DNA of 64,000 bases from Aureimonas psammosilenae (GCF_009176975.1 NZ_WEZG01000006.1:1-64000), one strand, 5' to 3'; counted from the first letter of the stretch, positions 19,205 through 29,328 are shown. Program-made: numbers and translations. Notes: a model not told the origin generated them from the sequence alone.

Positions 19205-20134
19205 ATGTTTCACGCCAGAGAAGACACAGAGCCCTCCCATGTTCCAGCCATGAAGGTGCTCGCTGCCTGCGATCCCCTGCCCCGGCCGGAATGTACCGAC
19301 TACGAGACGGTGCGGCGTGCGATCGAGTTCATTTCCAACACCTATCGCAGCCAGCCCTCGCTCAGCGAAGTGGCAGAAGCGGTAAGCCTGTCACCGGCCG
19401 ACTTGGAGGCTCTGTTCCGGCGCTGGTCGGGCCTGACGCCGAAGGCTTTCCTCCAGGCCGTAACCATCGACAAGGCGCGCGAGCTTCTCGGCCAGGGAGC
19501 GTCGCTCTTGGATGCCGCCTTTGATGTCGGCCTGTCCGGGCCGTCCCGCCTCCACGATCTCTTCGTACGCCACGAGGCGATGTCGCCCGGTCTCTATAAA
19601 GCCAAGGGTGAAGGCATCGATCTCGCCCACGGCTTCGTGGACTCGCCCTTCGGCCGGGCCCTCGTCGTCGCCTCCGACCGGGGCCTCGCCTATATCGGTT
19701 TCTCGGAAGGCGGCGAGGCGGGCGATGCCCTGGCGCTGGAAGACATGCGCCGACGCTGGCCGAGAGCGCGCTTCCGGCAGGACGAGGCGGCGGTCGCCCC
19801 TTATGCCGCCCGCGCCTTCGACCCGGCCGAATGGGCGCGCGAGCGACCGCTTCGCGTCGTGATGATCGGAAGTGATTTCGAAATCCGCGTCTGGCAGACG
19901 CTTTTGTCGATCCCGGTCGGCGGCGCGACGACCTATTCCCGCATCGCCGAATCCATCGGCGCGCCCAAAGCGGCACGCGCGGTCGGCGCGGCGGTCGGGC
20001 GAAACCCGATTTCCTTCGTCGTGCCGTGTCACCGCGTCATCGGCAAAAGCGGCGCGTTGACGGGCTACCATTGGGGCCTGTCGAGGAAGCGCGCCATGCT
20101 CGGCTGGGAAGCCGGCGTTCTCGCCCGCGCCTGA
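19205..20134 (+). CDS. Ada-like protein: AraC-type HTH fused to methylated-DNA-protein cysteine methyltransferase
   Basis: A 309-residue protein from the ATG at 19205, preceded by GAGGAG. Residues 30-135 are an AraC-type DNA-binding domain with two HTH units (LSEVAEAVSLSPADLEALF; LLDAAFDVGLSGPSRLHDLF). Residues 140-309 are the suicidal O6-alkylguanine transferase domain, with the helical DNA-binding segment ATTYSRIAESIGAPKAARAVG and the acceptor Cys275 in VVPCHRVIG. The N-terminal zinc domain of E. coli Ada (Cys38 site repairing phosphotriesters) is missing, so the methyl-switch for transcription is absent and regulation must differ. It is followed by a second endonuclease III gene, probably in the same transcript. 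Confidence 0.92.
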   Translation: MFHAREDTEPSHVPAMKVLAACDPLPRPECTDYETVRRAIEFISNTYRSQPSLSEVAEAVSLSPADLEALFRRWSGLTPKAFLQAVTIDKARELLGQGASLLDAAFDVGLSGPSRLHDLFVRHEAMSPGLYKAKGEGIDLAHGFVDSPFGRALVVASDRGLAYIGFSEGGEAGDALALEDMRRRWPRARFRQDEAAVAPYAARAFDPAEWARERPLRVVMIGSDFEIRVWQTLLSIPVGGATTYSRIAESIGAPKAARAVGAAVGRNPISFVVPCHRVIGKSGALTGYHWGLSRKRAMLGWEAGVLARA

Positions 20135-20200
20135 TCGCCGCGCGAGGGAACCTCGGCGTTTCCCAGAAATTCCATGCCCGTCTGTGGAAGGGAGACGGGC

Positions 20201-20887
20201 ATGGCCAGGCACGCGCGCGGAGAGCGGCTTCTTCCCGAGGTAGAAGTGGAGGAAGCTTTCCGGCGTTTGAAACACGAGATGCCCGGCCGCACCCTCACCG
20301 CCAAGGGGCCGAAGGACCAGCCGGACGCGTTTCGCTCCGTCGTGTCCTGCATCCTTTCGGCCCAAAGCCTCGACCGCAACACGGCCGCCGCGACCGACAA
20401 TCTCTTTGCCCTGGCGAAGACGCCGGACGAGATGCTGGCTTTGACGGACGAGGAGATGGCCGCCGCGATCCGCCCCTGCGGCCTCTACAACATGAAGACC
20501 CGCAACCTGAAGCGGCTCTGTGCGGCGCTGATCGAGGAGCACGGGCGCACCGTGCCGCAAACGCGCGAGGAACTGATGGCGCTGCCCGGCGTCGGGCGCA
20601 AATGCGCCGACATCGTCCTGAGCTTCACCTTCGACGCCGACGTGATCGCGGTGGATACGCACGTCAACCGCGTGTCGAACCGCATCGGCATCACGGACGA
20701 GCCCACCGCCGACCGCACCGCCGCCGCCCTCGTCCACCGCGCCCCGCCATGGGCGCAGCGCGACGGGCATTTCTGGCTGATCCAGTTCGGCAAGGCCGTG
20801 TGCCGCTCGCAGCGACCCCTTTGCGAAACCTGCTTCCTGAACGACCTCTGCCTTTATTTCACCGCCCAGAAGACGGTGATGGCCTGA
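20201..20887 (+). CDS. endonuclease III paralogue (Nth/HhH-GPD family)
   Basis: A 228-residue glycosylase from the ATG at 20201 (GGGAG upstream). It has the helix-hairpin-helix LPGVGRKCADIVL with Lys134, catalytic Asp152 in VDTHVNR, and the iron-sulfur ligands Cys201, Cys208, Cys211 and Cys217 at the canonical spacing. It differs from the nth product at 17748 in key positions: SAQSLDRN instead of SAQMTDVG at the substrate-binding helix, and KCAD rather than KTAR after the catalytic Lys, so specificity may differ. It follows the Ada-like gene by 66 bases in the same direction, suggesting a joint repair role. Confidence 0.9.
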   Translation: MARHARGERLLPEVEVEEAFRRLKHEMPGRTLTAKGPKDQPDAFRSVVSCILSAQSLDRNTAAATDNLFALAKTPDEMLALTDEEMAAAIRPCGLYNMKTRNLKRLCAALIEEHGRTVPQTREELMALPGVGRKCADIVLSFTFDADVIAVDTHVNRVSNRIGITDEPTADRTAAALVHRAPPWAQRDGHFWLIQFGKAVCRSQRPLCETCFLNDLCLYFTAQKTVMA

Positions 20888-20900
20888 CGCGTCTCAGTAA

Positions 20901-21170
20901 ATGGGGTTCCGCGAAGCACGAGCGGAACGGGCTTCATCGGCGACCGCAAAACCGGAACCCTCGCCTCCTGGAAACCACGGCGCGAGTTCACAATGGCGGC
21001 CGGACGCGGTACGCCAAGCCGTGCGCAGGCGATGGAAACGGTTTGCGGCTGCAACGGCCATCGCATTCGCCGCGGTGCTGGCCGCGACCGTCTGGATCGT
21101 GCCGTTCATCGAACGGGACGCCTGCCTGGACGAGGGTGGAGCTTGGATGGACGCTCGGTGCGTGCGCTGA
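20901..21170 (+). CDS. small single-pass membrane protein, hypothetical
   Basis: An 89-residue frame. The first 45 residues are polar and may not be translated if a later start is used. A basic stretch RRRWKRF precedes one hydrophobic helix (AAATAIAFAAVLAATVWIV), followed by a short C-terminal part with a Cys pair, ACLDEGGAWMDARCVR. That Cys-GG-W-Cys pattern is frequent in short periplasmic tails of small Hyphomicrobiales membrane proteins and supports a real gene. Function unknown. The start position is uncertain. Confidence 0.5.
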   Translation: MGFREARAERASSATAKPEPSPPGNHGASSQWRPDAVRQAVRRRWKRFAAATAIAFAAVLAATVWIVPFIERDACLDEGGAWMDARCVR

Positions 21171-21248
21171 GATTTCCGGGTCCGGCGGCAGGGCCGAGTT
21201 TATTTCTGAGTGAGCAGGCCTGCCACCGAGGCGCGAGGACCGGTTGAG

Positions 21249-21503
21249 ATGGCTGCGGGATGGCTGGTCGAGGTCGAGGTTGAGGCCGGACGGGGCGAAC
21301 TCGAGCCTTTGCTTTATACCGTGGCGTTAAACGACCACCGCGATGCCATGACGGCGGCGCAGAATGCGCCCGAAGTCGTGGCGCCCCGCATCCTTTTGGG
21401 CGGCAGGGCACCTCTTATCCACCGTTGCGTGCTGATCGGCCCGCTGCGATCCGAAACGATCCAACGGCTGGGATTGCAGCCCGGAAACGTCTGGAAACTT
21501 TGA
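21249..21503 (+). CDS. hypothetical protein (84 aa)
   Basis: A compact 84-residue frame from ATG 21249 (a GTG at 21210 would add 13 residues). The pattern of strands and helices, WLVEVEVEAG, LLYTVALNDHRDAMTAAQ, RCVLIGPLRSETIQRLGLQPGNVW, is protein-like, with core-type codon use. It ends 16 bases before the next gene and is probably co-transcribed with it. I do not recognise a family. Confidence 0.5.
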   Translation: MAAGWLVEVEVEAGRGELEPLLYTVALNDHRDAMTAAQNAPEVVAPRILLGGRAPLIHRCVLIGPLRSETIQRLGLQPGNVWKL

Positions 21504-21519
21504 GGGAGTTCGAATTCGC

Positions 21520-22455
21520 ATGTCTGCCTATTCCCCCGACGATGCCGCCCGCGATCTCCTGGTGATTCTCGACCGCGCGCCAAAGGGCGCCATCGGCGGA
21601 GACTGGCACGCGACGACCCTGCAGGCGGGCCATTCCAGCCGGACCGGAGGCTACCGGGATCGGCAGGGCCAGCATGTCGAGGAAGCCTCGATCCGCGACC
21701 TCGACATCATCGACGACGTCATCGAGCGGCTGGCGGAGGGCGGCGGAGAGCCGTTCAACGCCGTCAGCATCACGTGGACGAAGGCACGGCTGCCGTTCGG
21801 ACGCGGCACCGTCGCCGTGGAAACGCGGTTCGACGCCGCGCTCGTGCCGCGCGGCCCGGATGACCCGATCTTCGAGGCGGCTGCAACGGCGCGTCGGCGC
21901 TTCTGGACGGATCGCGGCGCAACCGATGTCCGGATCGTCGCCGACCGTGGGCAAGCGAACGGATACGGGCAGACGACGTGGTTCGGGCCGCACCGCCGCG
22001 CGCTCATCGTCCGCCAGCCGGGCGGGACGCTTCTCGCGACCGACGGCTTGTCGACGCCCTGGGCCGGGATCACCGAGCGCGAAAACGGGGTCGAATGCGA
22101 ACTGGTCTTCTCGGACTGGGGCGACGGCGATCCCTCGCCGGAAGCGGTCGACCTTTGGGCCGGGGTGCTGATCGGCATCGGCGATCTCGTGGCGGACGGC
22201 TATCGCGTCCGCCGGGACGTCGAAACGCACGGCGCGATCCTGTTCTGCCGGCTCGGCCCCGAATGCCTTCCGATGACGCGGATGATCCTCAGCCTTGATG
22301 GGCGCGCCATCGACGGGCTTCCCTTCGGCTCCGCCGCGCTTCTGCGGGCAACGCCGGTCGCGGAGGACGAGGTCGCGGACGGCGATCCGGAGGAGCCATG
22401 GGCGGCGACGGCGGCTCGAAAGGCGCTGCGCCGGCGGGGCGCCGGCTCAGACTGA
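21520..22455 (+). CDS. hypothetical protein (311 aa), possibly SUFU-like
   Basis: A 311-residue soluble protein with no signal or membrane segment. Residues 130-240 contain TDGLSTPWAGITERENGVE followed by CELVFSDWG, a pattern reminiscent of bacterial suppressor-of-fused-like domains (a 'DGLS' turn followed by a GxE(L) strand), which in bacteria often act as immunity proteins or unknown accessory factors. The N-terminus (residues 1-120) is not familiar and reads as a separate alpha/beta unit. The C-terminal tail is acidic then basic. The family call is weak. No toxin gene is next to it. Confidence 0.6.
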   Translation: MSAYSPDDAARDLLVILDRAPKGAIGGDWHATTLQAGHSSRTGGYRDRQGQHVEEASIRDLDIIDDVIERLAEGGGEPFNAVSITWTKARLPFGRGTVAVETRFDAALVPRGPDDPIFEAAATARRRFWTDRGATDVRIVADRGQANGYGQTTWFGPHRRALIVRQPGGTLLATDGLSTPWAGITERENGVECELVFSDWGDGDPSPEAVDLWAGVLIGIGDLVADGYRVRRDVETHGAILFCRLGPECLPMTRMILSLDGRAIDGLPFGSAALLRATPVAEDEVADGDPEEPWAATAARKALRRRGAGSD

Positions 22456-22584
22456 CCCTCCGAGCGCCGGGTGTCGCGGCACCGCTGAAGGCGCAGACGG
22501 GATGGGCACCGAAGATCGCATGCCGAACGACTTCCGGCAGGCGACCGGCGAGGGTCCCTCGCCCCCTGAATGCTGCGAAGCGAT

Positions 22585-22852
22585 AGCTTCAGACCTGCCG
22601 CCATCGACGCAGAGTTCTGCTCCAATGATGAAGCTCGCCTCATTGCCGAAGAGAAACAGCGTCGCGGCGGCCACCTCGTCGGGACGTGCCATGCGGCCGA
22701 GCGGGATCAATAAAAAGGCGAAGGGACGAGCGCCGTCCAAAGTCGCCCGAAATCTTCAGCCTCGGGCTGACCGGGGCGCTGAACGTGCTCGACCCGGACG
22801 AGCGGGCCAGCCTTCGCCCGGCTGACCGACAAGCTATTGGCGGCTCCGACAC
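22585..22852 (-). pseudogene. SDR-family gene remnant
   Basis: On the minus strand, 22701 to about 22585 encodes the C-terminal end of a short-chain dehydrogenase: LGRMARPDEVAAATLFLFG followed by ASFIIGAELCVDGGRS. Upstream, in a different frame, VRVEHVQRPGQPEAEDFGRL corresponds to the usual IRVNxxxPG region. The two parts are in different frames, there is no start or catalytic Tyr/Lys segment, and the frame runs on past the natural end. It is a decayed fragment. Confidence 0.65.
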
Positions 22853-22906
22853 CGCCGCCTGACCGCATAGCCGGGCGGACGCGGCCGAGAAGTCTCACCC
22901 GATGCG

Positions 22907-23311
22907 TCAATCCTGGTGGCGCGCCAGGAAGTCGCCCATCAGTGCGGCGACCTCCGCCGCATGCGTTTCCAGCGCGAAGTGGCCGGCGTCGAGGGGGTGA
23001 ACCTCGGCATGGGGCAGATCGCGCCGGTAGGCTTCCGGCCCGGCTGGCAGAAAAGCCGGATCGTGGTGGCCCCAGACGGCGAGCAGCGGCGGTTGATGCT
23101 GGCGGAAATAGTGCTGGAAGTCCGGGTAGAGCGCTACGTTGCTTTCGTAGTCGCCGATGAGGTCGAGCTGGATCTCTTCGGCTCCGGGCCGCGCCATATA
23201 GGCGATGTCGAGTTCGTAGCCGTCGTGCGAAAGGCGGCTCGAGTCGGCCCCGGTGCCGTACTGCCAGTTGCGGATGGTATCGCGCTCGCAATCCGCTTCC
23301 GGCAACGCCAC
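22907..23311 (-). pseudogene. alpha/beta hydrolase, 5'-truncated remnant
   Basis: A 134-residue frame matches only the C-terminal part of an alpha/beta hydrolase. RPGAEEIQLDLIGDYESNVA, LLAVWGHHDPAFLPAG (acid-residue loop) and LDAGHFALETHAAEVAALM with the catalytic His are all clear. The first half, including the nucleophile Ser elbow, is missing: upstream of 23311 the sequence turns into the start of the SelO gene on the other strand. An enzyme without nucleophile cannot work as a hydrolase, so I treat it as a remnant, although it could still be translated. Confidence 0.7.
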
Positions 23312-23367
23312 TTCTTCGCATGGCGGCGCAATTCGGCGGTGGCGCGACGCGTGACATATGAAACGAG

Positions 23368-24843
23368 GTGACGGTGCATTTCCCTTTCGACAACAGTTAT
23401 GCGCGGCTCGGCGCTGCCTTCTCCCGCCCCACGACGCCGACGCCGGTTGCCGCTCCGCTGCTCTTGAAACTGAACCGGCCCCTAGCTCTCGAGCTCGGCC
23501 TCGACCCGGATGATCTGAACAGCGCCGAGGGGGCCGAAATCCTGGCGGGCAATCATGTTCCGCCGGGGGCCGAGCCGATCGCGGCGGCCTATGCCGGGCA
23601 CCAGTTCGGGCATTTCGTACCGCAGCTCGGCGACGGACGGGCGATTCTCCTCGGCGAGGTGATCGACCGCCAGGACCGCCGCCGCGACATCCAGTTGAAG
23701 GGATCTGGTCCGACCGCCTTCTCGCGCAACGGAGACGGGCGAGCCGCGCTCGGGCCGGTGCTGCGCGAATACCTCGTCAGCGAGGCCATGGCATCGCTCG
23801 GGCTTCCCACGACGCGAGCGCTGGCGGCGGTCGCGACCGGCGAACCGGTTTATCGTGAGAAGCTTCTGCCCGGAGCGGTTCTTGCCCGCGTCGCCTCCAG
23901 TCATGTGCGGGTCGGCACATTCCAGTTCTTCGCGGCGCGAGGCAACGACGCGGCGATCGCCCGCCTCGCCGATCATGTGATCGAACGGCATTATCGCGAA
24001 GCGGCAACCGCGCCCAACCCCTACCGTACCCTTTTCGAATGCGTCTGCGAGCGTCAGGCCGTGCTGGTGGCGCGTTGGATGCAGGTCGGCTTCGTGCACG
24101 GGGTGATGAACACGGACAACATGTCGATCGCCGGGGAAACGATCGATTATGGCCCCTGCGCCTTTCTCGACACATACGATCCCGCGACGGTCTTCTCTTC
24201 GATCGACCGGACGGGCCGCTATGCCTACGCGAACCAGCCGGTGGTCGCGCGCTGGAATCTGGCACGCCTGGCCGAATGCCTGCTTCCGCTGCTTGATCCG
24301 GACGAGAAGAAGGCCGTAGAGACCGCGGAAGCCACCCTCGCAAGTTTCATGGAGGCTTTCGAGGCAGCCCATCTCGACGGTTTTCGGGCAAAGATCGGTC
24401 TGGAAACCTCGCGGACGGAGGACGGGGCGCTGATCCACGATCTCCTTGCGCTCATGGCGCGGGAAAAGGCCGACTTCACGTCGACGTTCCGCGGCCTCGG
24501 CAAGGCTGCCGAGAGCGAGGAGGCCGAGGCGGTCGTGCGGGCCCTCTTCGATGATCCGATCCGGTTCGACCAGTGGGCGATACGATGGCGCGCCCGCCTG
24601 AAATTCGAGTCGAGAAGCCCGGCCGAGCGCCGCCGCGCGATGGATGCGGTCAATCCGGCCGTCATTCCACGCAACCATCGCGTGGAGAAAGCGCTGGCGG
24701 CTGCGATGGCGGGCGATCTTGCGCCCTTCGAACGCTTGAACGAAGCATTGGCAAGGCCGTTCGAGGATCGACCGGATTTCGCCGAGTATGCCGGCCTGCC
24801 GCCGAAGCACGAGATGCCCTATCGGACTTTTTGCGGAACCTGA
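23368..24843 (+). CDS. selO: protein adenylyltransferase SelO (YdiU/UPF0061)
   Basis: A 491-residue pseudokinase-fold enzyme that transfers AMP from ATP to Ser/Thr/Tyr of proteins, in E. coli as part of the redox stress response. Visible family motifs: AAAYAGHQFGHFVPQLGDGRAILLGE in two parts (about 70-95), DIQLKGSGPTAFSRNGDGRA (nucleotide-binding Lys), ALGPVLREYLVSEAM, and HGVMNTDNMSIAGETIDYGP with the metal-binding Asn/Asp. The start is GTG at 23368, or possibly the GTG at 23374. The C-terminus FCGT has a Cys where some relatives have selenocysteine. It is divergent from the hydrolase remnant, which its 5' end has partly replaced. Confidence 0.93.
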   Translation: MTVHFPFDNSYARLGAAFSRPTTPTPVAAPLLLKLNRPLALELGLDPDDLNSAEGAEILAGNHVPPGAEPIAAAYAGHQFGHFVPQLGDGRAILLGEVIDRQDRRRDIQLKGSGPTAFSRNGDGRAALGPVLREYLVSEAMASLGLPTTRALAAVATGEPVYREKLLPGAVLARVASSHVRVGTFQFFAARGNDAAIARLADHVIERHYREAATAPNPYRTLFECVCERQAVLVARWMQVGFVHGVMNTDNMSIAGETIDYGPCAFLDTYDPATVFSSIDRTGRYAYANQPVVARWNLARLAECLLPLLDPDEKKAVETAEATLASFMEAFEAAHLDGFRAKIGLETSRTEDGALIHDLLALMAREKADFTSTFRGLGKAAESEEAEAVVRALFDDPIRFDQWAIRWRARLKFESRSPAERRRAMDAVNPAVIPRNHRVEKALAAAMAGDLAPFERLNEALARPFEDRPDFAEYAGLPPKHEMPYRTFCGT

Positions 24844-24965
24844 CGACCCGAAACCGCGAGCCGAGCAACGCCGTCACCATGCTCATCGAGCCGATACCGG
24901 CCGGGCCGTCGTGGTGTTGTCGCGATCGGCTCTATATTCCGGGGCCGGGGCGGCGAGGGAACATC

Positions 24966-26186
24966 ATGTCAAAGCGCAATCCGACCTTCTGGATCGCGAT
25001 CCCCGCCGTCAGCGCCTTGTTCGGCGCGCTCTACGAGATCCTGCTGGACGACGGCTTCTCGGGGGTGGGGGTCATCTATGGCACCTGCATCGGCGTGATC
25101 ACGGTCGCCTACGAGCGCGGCGTCTTTCTGGCCGAATACAATGCGCGTTTGCGCCGCATGCCGACCCTTGCCTACCTCGCGGCGGCGGAAGCGAGCTTGC
25201 TCGTGGTGGTGGTCTGCGCCATGGCGCTGGCCGGTGCATTGACGTGGTCGCTGGGCCTCCTGGACAGGGAGTTGCTCGACGCCGTCGCGCCCAGGCCCAT
25301 CCCCCTACTCTACTCGATGGCCGTGTGTGCGCTGTTCGTCTTCGTTCTGCGCATCCGCGACCTGATCGGGGCCGAGACCTTCGTCAACCTGCTGCTTGGA
25401 CGCTACCACCGCCCGGTCAGCGAAGAACGCGCCTTTCTGTTTCTCGATCTCGTGGGATCGACGGCTTACGCCGAGAAGCACGGGGACCTTGCGGCCCAGG
25501 AGCTTCTGAAGGCGGTCTTCGCGGCGATCGCGGAGCCGGTTCGCCGGCATCGCGGTCAGGTCGACGATTATGTCGGCGATCAGATCATCATCTCCTGGCC
25601 GCTCGCTCGCGGCTTGGAAAGGGCGCGGTGCGTCAACTGCATCTTTGCGGTTCGCCAAACTCTGCGGCTGGATCGCGAGCGGTGGATGTCGCGTTTCGGG
25701 CTGGTTCCCGAACTGCGGGCCGCGCTGCACGGCGGCAGCGTCGTGATTGCGGAAGTTGGCGTCGACCGGCACAAGATCGCCTATTTCGGCGATGTCATGA
25801 ACGCCACCGCGAGATTGGAAGGGCTTTGCCGCGAAACGGGGCGGCCGGTGCTGATCTCGGACGTCATCCTCGACCGCATCCCGACCCTTCCCGACGGCAT
25901 CTCGTCGGAGGCGCTCGGCCAACATCATCTGCGGGGCCGAAGTGGACCGATGTTCGTGCATGCACTGTCAGAGTCGCAGCCCCTCGAGATCGCCGCGAAA
26001 GGCGCGCCGCCTCTGCAGCCCGTGACGGAATTGGACTTGGCCGGGGGAAGTGGGGAACCCCGACGCCGCCGTGCCGCCGGTGAAGGCGCGACGGCTTGCT
26101 TGGGTGCTCGGAACGCGACCGAAAAGCCGAAGAGCGGCCGGGCCCGTCAGCCGTGGGCCACCATGACGTGGCGCACGGCCGTATAG
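24966..26186 (+). CDS. class III adenylate/guanylate cyclase with N-terminal membrane domain
   Basis: A 406-residue protein from the ATG at 24966 (preceded by GAGGGAAC). The N-terminal 140 residues contain about four hydrophobic helices. The cyclase homology domain follows: [18 protein letters not shown] holds the first metal-binding Asp, [14 protein letters not shown] the second Asp, and [19 protein letters not shown] the Asn/Arg pair that positions and stabilises the substrate. It therefore looks active and probably produces cAMP as a membrane-associated enzyme. The last 80 residues are disordered. The 3' end overlaps the aldehyde dehydrogenase gene on the opposite strand by 40 bases. Confidence 0.88.
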   Translation: MSKRNPTFWIAIPAVSALFGALYEILLDDGFSGVGVIYGTCIGVITVAYERGVFLAEYNARLRRMPTLAYLAAAEASLLVVVVCAMALAGALTWSLGLLDRELLDAVAPRPIPLLYSMAVCALFVFVLRIRDLIGAETFVNLLLGRYHRPVSEERAFLFLDLVGSTAYAEKHGDLAAQELLKAVFAAIAEPVRRHRGQVDDYVGDQIIISWPLARGLERARCVNCIFAVRQTLRLDRERWMSRFGLVPELRAALHGGSVVIAEVGVDRHKIAYFGDVMNATARLEGLCRETGRPVLISDVILDRIPTLPDGISSEALGQHHLRGRSGPMFVHALSESQPLEIAAKGAPPLQPVTELDLAGGSGEPRRRRAAGEGATACLGARNATEKPKSGRARQPWATMTWRTAV

Positions 26187-27574
26187 TCCTCCAGCGCGTA
26201 GGTCGAAAGATCCTTGCCGTAGCCGGACTGCTTCAACCCGCCATGCGGCATCTCGTTGACCAGCATGAAATGCGTGTTGATCCAGGTGCAGCCGTAGCGA
26301 AGGCGTGCCGCCGTTTCCATCGCCTTCGACACGTCCTTCGTCCAAACGGAGGAAGCGAGGCCGTAGTCGGAATCGTTTGCCCAGGCGACCGCGTCCTCGG
26401 GCTCGGTGAAACGCGTCACCGACACGACGGGGCCGAAGACCTCGCGGCGCACGATCTCGTCGTCTTGGAGCGCGCCCGCGATCACCGTCGGCTGGAAGAA
26501 GAAGCCCTTGTCGCCGGAGGTCTTGCCGCCCGTCGTCACCTCGATATGGGACAACTCGGAAGCGCGCTCCACGAAGCTCGACACGCGGTCGCGCTGGCGG
26601 CGCGAGATGAGCGGCCCGATCTCGTTCACCGTGTCGTCGGCCTCGTTGAAGCGGATGGTGGAGACGGCCGCCGACAGGTCGGCGACGAGCCGGTCGTGGA
26701 TCTTTGGTCCGGCATAGATGCGGCAGGCGGCCGTGCAGTCCTGGCCGGCATTATAGAAGCCGAAGGCGCGAAGGCCGTTCACCACGGCGTCGAGATCGGC
26801 GTCGTCGTAGACGATCACCGGGGCCTTGCCGCCAAGCTCCAGATGGGTGCGCTTCACCGATTTCGCCGCCGCCTGGAGCACCTTCTTGCCCGTCGCGATG
26901 TCGCCGGTGATCGAGACCATGTCGATCTTCGGGTGGTTGATCAGCGCGTTGCCGACGCTGCCACCCTGGCCGAGGACGACGTTCACGACGCCCTCGGGCA
27001 GGATGTCGGCCAGGAGCCGGGCGAGCTTCAGCGCCGTCAGCGGCGTCTGCTCGGAGGGCTTGAAAACCACCGTGTTGCCGCCGGCGATGGCGGGGGCGAG
27101 CTTCCAGGCCATCATCATCAGGGGATAGTTCCAGGGCGCGATGGAGCCGACGATGCCGATCGGGTCGCGCCGGATCATCGAGGTGTGGCCGGGCAGATAT
27201 TCGCCCGCGACCTGCCCCGGCATGGCGCGCACGGCACCCGCGAAGAAGCGGTAGCAGTCGACGATCGCCGGGATCTCGTCGTTGAGGACGGCCCCGATCG
27301 GCTTGCCGCAGTTGAGAGCCTCCAGCCGGGCGAAACCCTCCGCGTCGCGCTCGATGGCGTCGGCGATCTTCAGAAGATAGTTGGAGCGCTGCGCGGGCGT
27401 CGTGCGCGACCAGGTGCGGAACGCCGCTTCGGCCGCCGCCACTGCGCGGTCGATCTGCGCCGGGGAGGCTTCGGGGAGCCGCAGGATCGTCTCGCCGGTC
27501 TTCGGGTCGAGGATCGCCTCCTCGGTTTCCGATCCCGCCTCGAAGGTGGCGCCGATCAGCATCTGCGTGTCCAT
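26147..27574 (-). CDS. gamma-aminobutyraldehyde dehydrogenase (YdcW/PatD type)
   Basis: A 475-residue NAD-dependent aldehyde dehydrogenase, matching the 474 residues of E. coli PatD. The cofactor region [20 protein letters not shown], the general-base Glu in LELGGKAPV and the nucleophile Cys in [11 protein letters not shown] are present. The [23 protein letters not shown] ending (seen in two parts) is typical of aminobutyraldehyde dehydrogenases, which turn 4-aminobutanal from putrescine into GABA. It is the last gene of a six-gene unit with a polyamine-type ABC importer, 20 bases after the second permease, as in ydcSTUVW of E. coli. Confidence 0.9.
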   Translation of the reverse strand: MDTQMLIGATFEAGSETEEAILDPKTGETILRLPEASPAQIDRAVAAAEAAFRTWSRTTPAQRSNYLLKIADAIERDAEGFARLEALNCGKPIGAVLNDEIPAIVDCYRFFAGAVRAMPGQVAGEYLPGHTSMIRRDPIGIVGSIAPWNYPLMMMAWKLAPAIAGGNTVVFKPSEQTPLTALKLARLLADILPEGVVNVVLGQGGSVGNALINHPKIDMVSITGDIATGKKVLQAAAKSVKRTHLELGGKAPVIVYDDADLDAVVNGLRAFGFYNAGQDCTAACRIYAGPKIHDRLVADLSAAVSTIRFNEADDTVNEIGPLISRRQRDRVSSFVERASELSHIEVTTGGKTSGDKGFFFQPTVIAGALQDDEIVRREVFGPVVSVTRFTEPEDAVAWANDSDYGLASSVWTKDVSKAMETAARLRYGCTWINTHFMLVNEMPHGGLKQSGYGKDLSTYALEDYTAVRHVMVAHG

Positions 27575-27594
27575 CGCGGAACTCCCTGTATCGC

Positions 27595-28401
27595 TTATTT
27601 GCCGGCGCCGGCGGTGGTGTCGCCGTCGCGGGTGAGAAGGAAGGCACCGAGGATCGGCAGGAAGGTGACGAGCACCACCACCATGGCCACCACGTTGGTG
27701 ACGGGGCGTTGGCGCGGGCGGATCAGCTCTTCCAGCATCCAGAGCGGCAGGGTCTGTTGCTGACCGGCGGTGAAGGTGGTGACGATCACCTCGTCGAAGG
27801 ACAGGGCGAAGGCGAGCATGCCGCCGGCCAGAAGCGCCGAGCCGATATTGGGCAGGATCACGTGGCGAAAGGTCTGGAAGCCGTTGGCGCCGAGATCCAT
27901 CGAGGCCTCGATCAGCGCGCCGGACAGGCGGCGGAAGCGCGCCACGGCGTTGTTGTAGACGACGACGATGCAGAAGGTCGCGTGGCCGAGGACGATGGTC
28001 CAGAAGGAAAAGGGGATTTCCGCCATGCCGAAAGCCGAGCGCAGCGCGATGCCGGTGACGATGCCCGGCAGCGCGATGGGCAGGATCACGAGAAGCGAGA
28101 CGGCCTCGCGCCCGAAGAAGCGCGTGCGCGAGACGGCCGCCGCGCAAAGCGTGCCGAGAACGAGGGCAAGAAGCGTCGAGACGCTCGCGACCTTTACCGA
28201 CAGGACAAGCGCCGCCCAGACGTCCGGGCGCTCCCAGGTGACAGCGAACCAGCGCAGCGTCAGGCCGGGCGGCGGCCAGACGAACGAGCGCTCCTCTGTC
28301 GTGAAGGCATAAACGAAGATCAGGAGAAGCGGTCCGATCAGGAAAAGGAGCCCGGCGCCAGCGGCGATCTTGAGGGACCAGGGGGCGGTGTCAGAGCGCA
28401 T
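27595..28401 (-). CDS. ABC importer permease, PotC/YdcV type
   Basis: A 268-residue inner-membrane permease with six helices. The EAA loop that docks to the ATPase is visible as [20 protein letters not shown]. It resembles the PotC/YdcV subunits of spermidine/putrescine-type importers. Its 5' end overlaps the end of the other permease by 11 bases, so the two are translated in tandem and surely form the heterodimeric channel. It lies upstream of the aldehyde dehydrogenase gene. Confidence 0.88.
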   Translation of the reverse strand: MRSDTAPWSLKIAAGAGLLFLIGPLLLIFVYAFTTEERSFVWPPPGLTLRWFAVTWERPDVWAALVLSVKVASVSTLLALVLGTLCAAAVSRTRFFGREAVSLLVILPIALPGIVTGIALRSAFGMAEIPFSFWTIVLGHATFCIVVVYNNAVARFRRLSGALIEASMDLGANGFQTFRHVILPNIGSALLAGGMLAFALSFDEVIVTTFTAGQQQTLPLWMLEELIRPRQRPVTNVVAMVVVLVTFLPILGAFLLTRDGDTTAGAGK

Positions 28402-29328
28402 CGAAGGCTCCGGCCCTTTTGGCGCCCCAAAGGTAGAAGCCCATGATGACGATCGGCACCATCGTGAAGGCCGCAGCCAGTGGGATGTTTCCCGCCGTCC
28501 CTTGCTGGGTGTAGACGGCCTGCCCGATGAAAAGCCGCGAGGAGCCGACGATCTGCGGCACGATGTAGTCGCCGAGCGTCAAGGAAAAGGTGAAGATCGA
28601 GCCCGCCACGACGCCCGGCAAGGCGAGCGGCAGGATCACATGGGCGAAGGTCTGCCGTGGGGCCGCGCCGAGATCGGCGGAGGCGTCGAGAAGGTTCGCC
28701 GGCACGCGCTCCAGGGCCGCCTGCATCGGCAGGATCATGTAGGGAAGCCAAAGGTACAGGAAGACAAGGAAGGTGCCGATATAGCTGACCGACAAGGAAT
28801 TGCCGCCGATGCCCGGCAGCGCCAGGATGGCCTCCAACACCGGCGTCAGGCCGAGCTTGGCGAAAGCCCAAGTGAGGATGCCTTCCTTGGCGAGGATCAG
28901 CTTCCAGGCATAGACCTTGACGAGATAGCTAGACCAAAGGGGCAGCATCACCGCCAGATAAAAGGCGGCCTTGTTCCAGCCCCTCGCATAGCGCGCGGCC
29001 ATGTAGGCGACCGGAAAGGCCACGACGACGCTCGCCGCTGTCACCGCCGCCGCCATCAGGACCGTGCGCTGGATGATCGCGAGGTTGGCGGGGCTGAGGA
29101 GCTGGCTGTAGGTGGCGAGCGTCCATTCCTCCACCACGAGGCCGGAAAAATCGTCCAGCGAATAGAAGCTCTGGACGAGAAGCGCCGCAAGCGAGCCGAG
29201 ATAAACCACCACCAGCCAGAGGACCGGCAGCGCCAGGAGAAGCAGGGCGAGAAGCGCCGGACGCCGCCATAAAGCGTCCGCCAGCGAGCCCACCGGCCCC
29301 CGGCGCGGCGGATCGAGGGCGAGCGCGC

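Noticed and set aside
22640-22852. 70-residue minus-strand frame beginning MSEPPIACRSAG
   Set aside because: It is a mis-framed reading of the decayed SDR gene, not an independent protein.
24832-24843. possible selenocysteine end of SelO
   Set aside because: The C-terminus has a normal Cys codon and a standard stop; no in-frame TGA followed by SECIS-like structure is seen.
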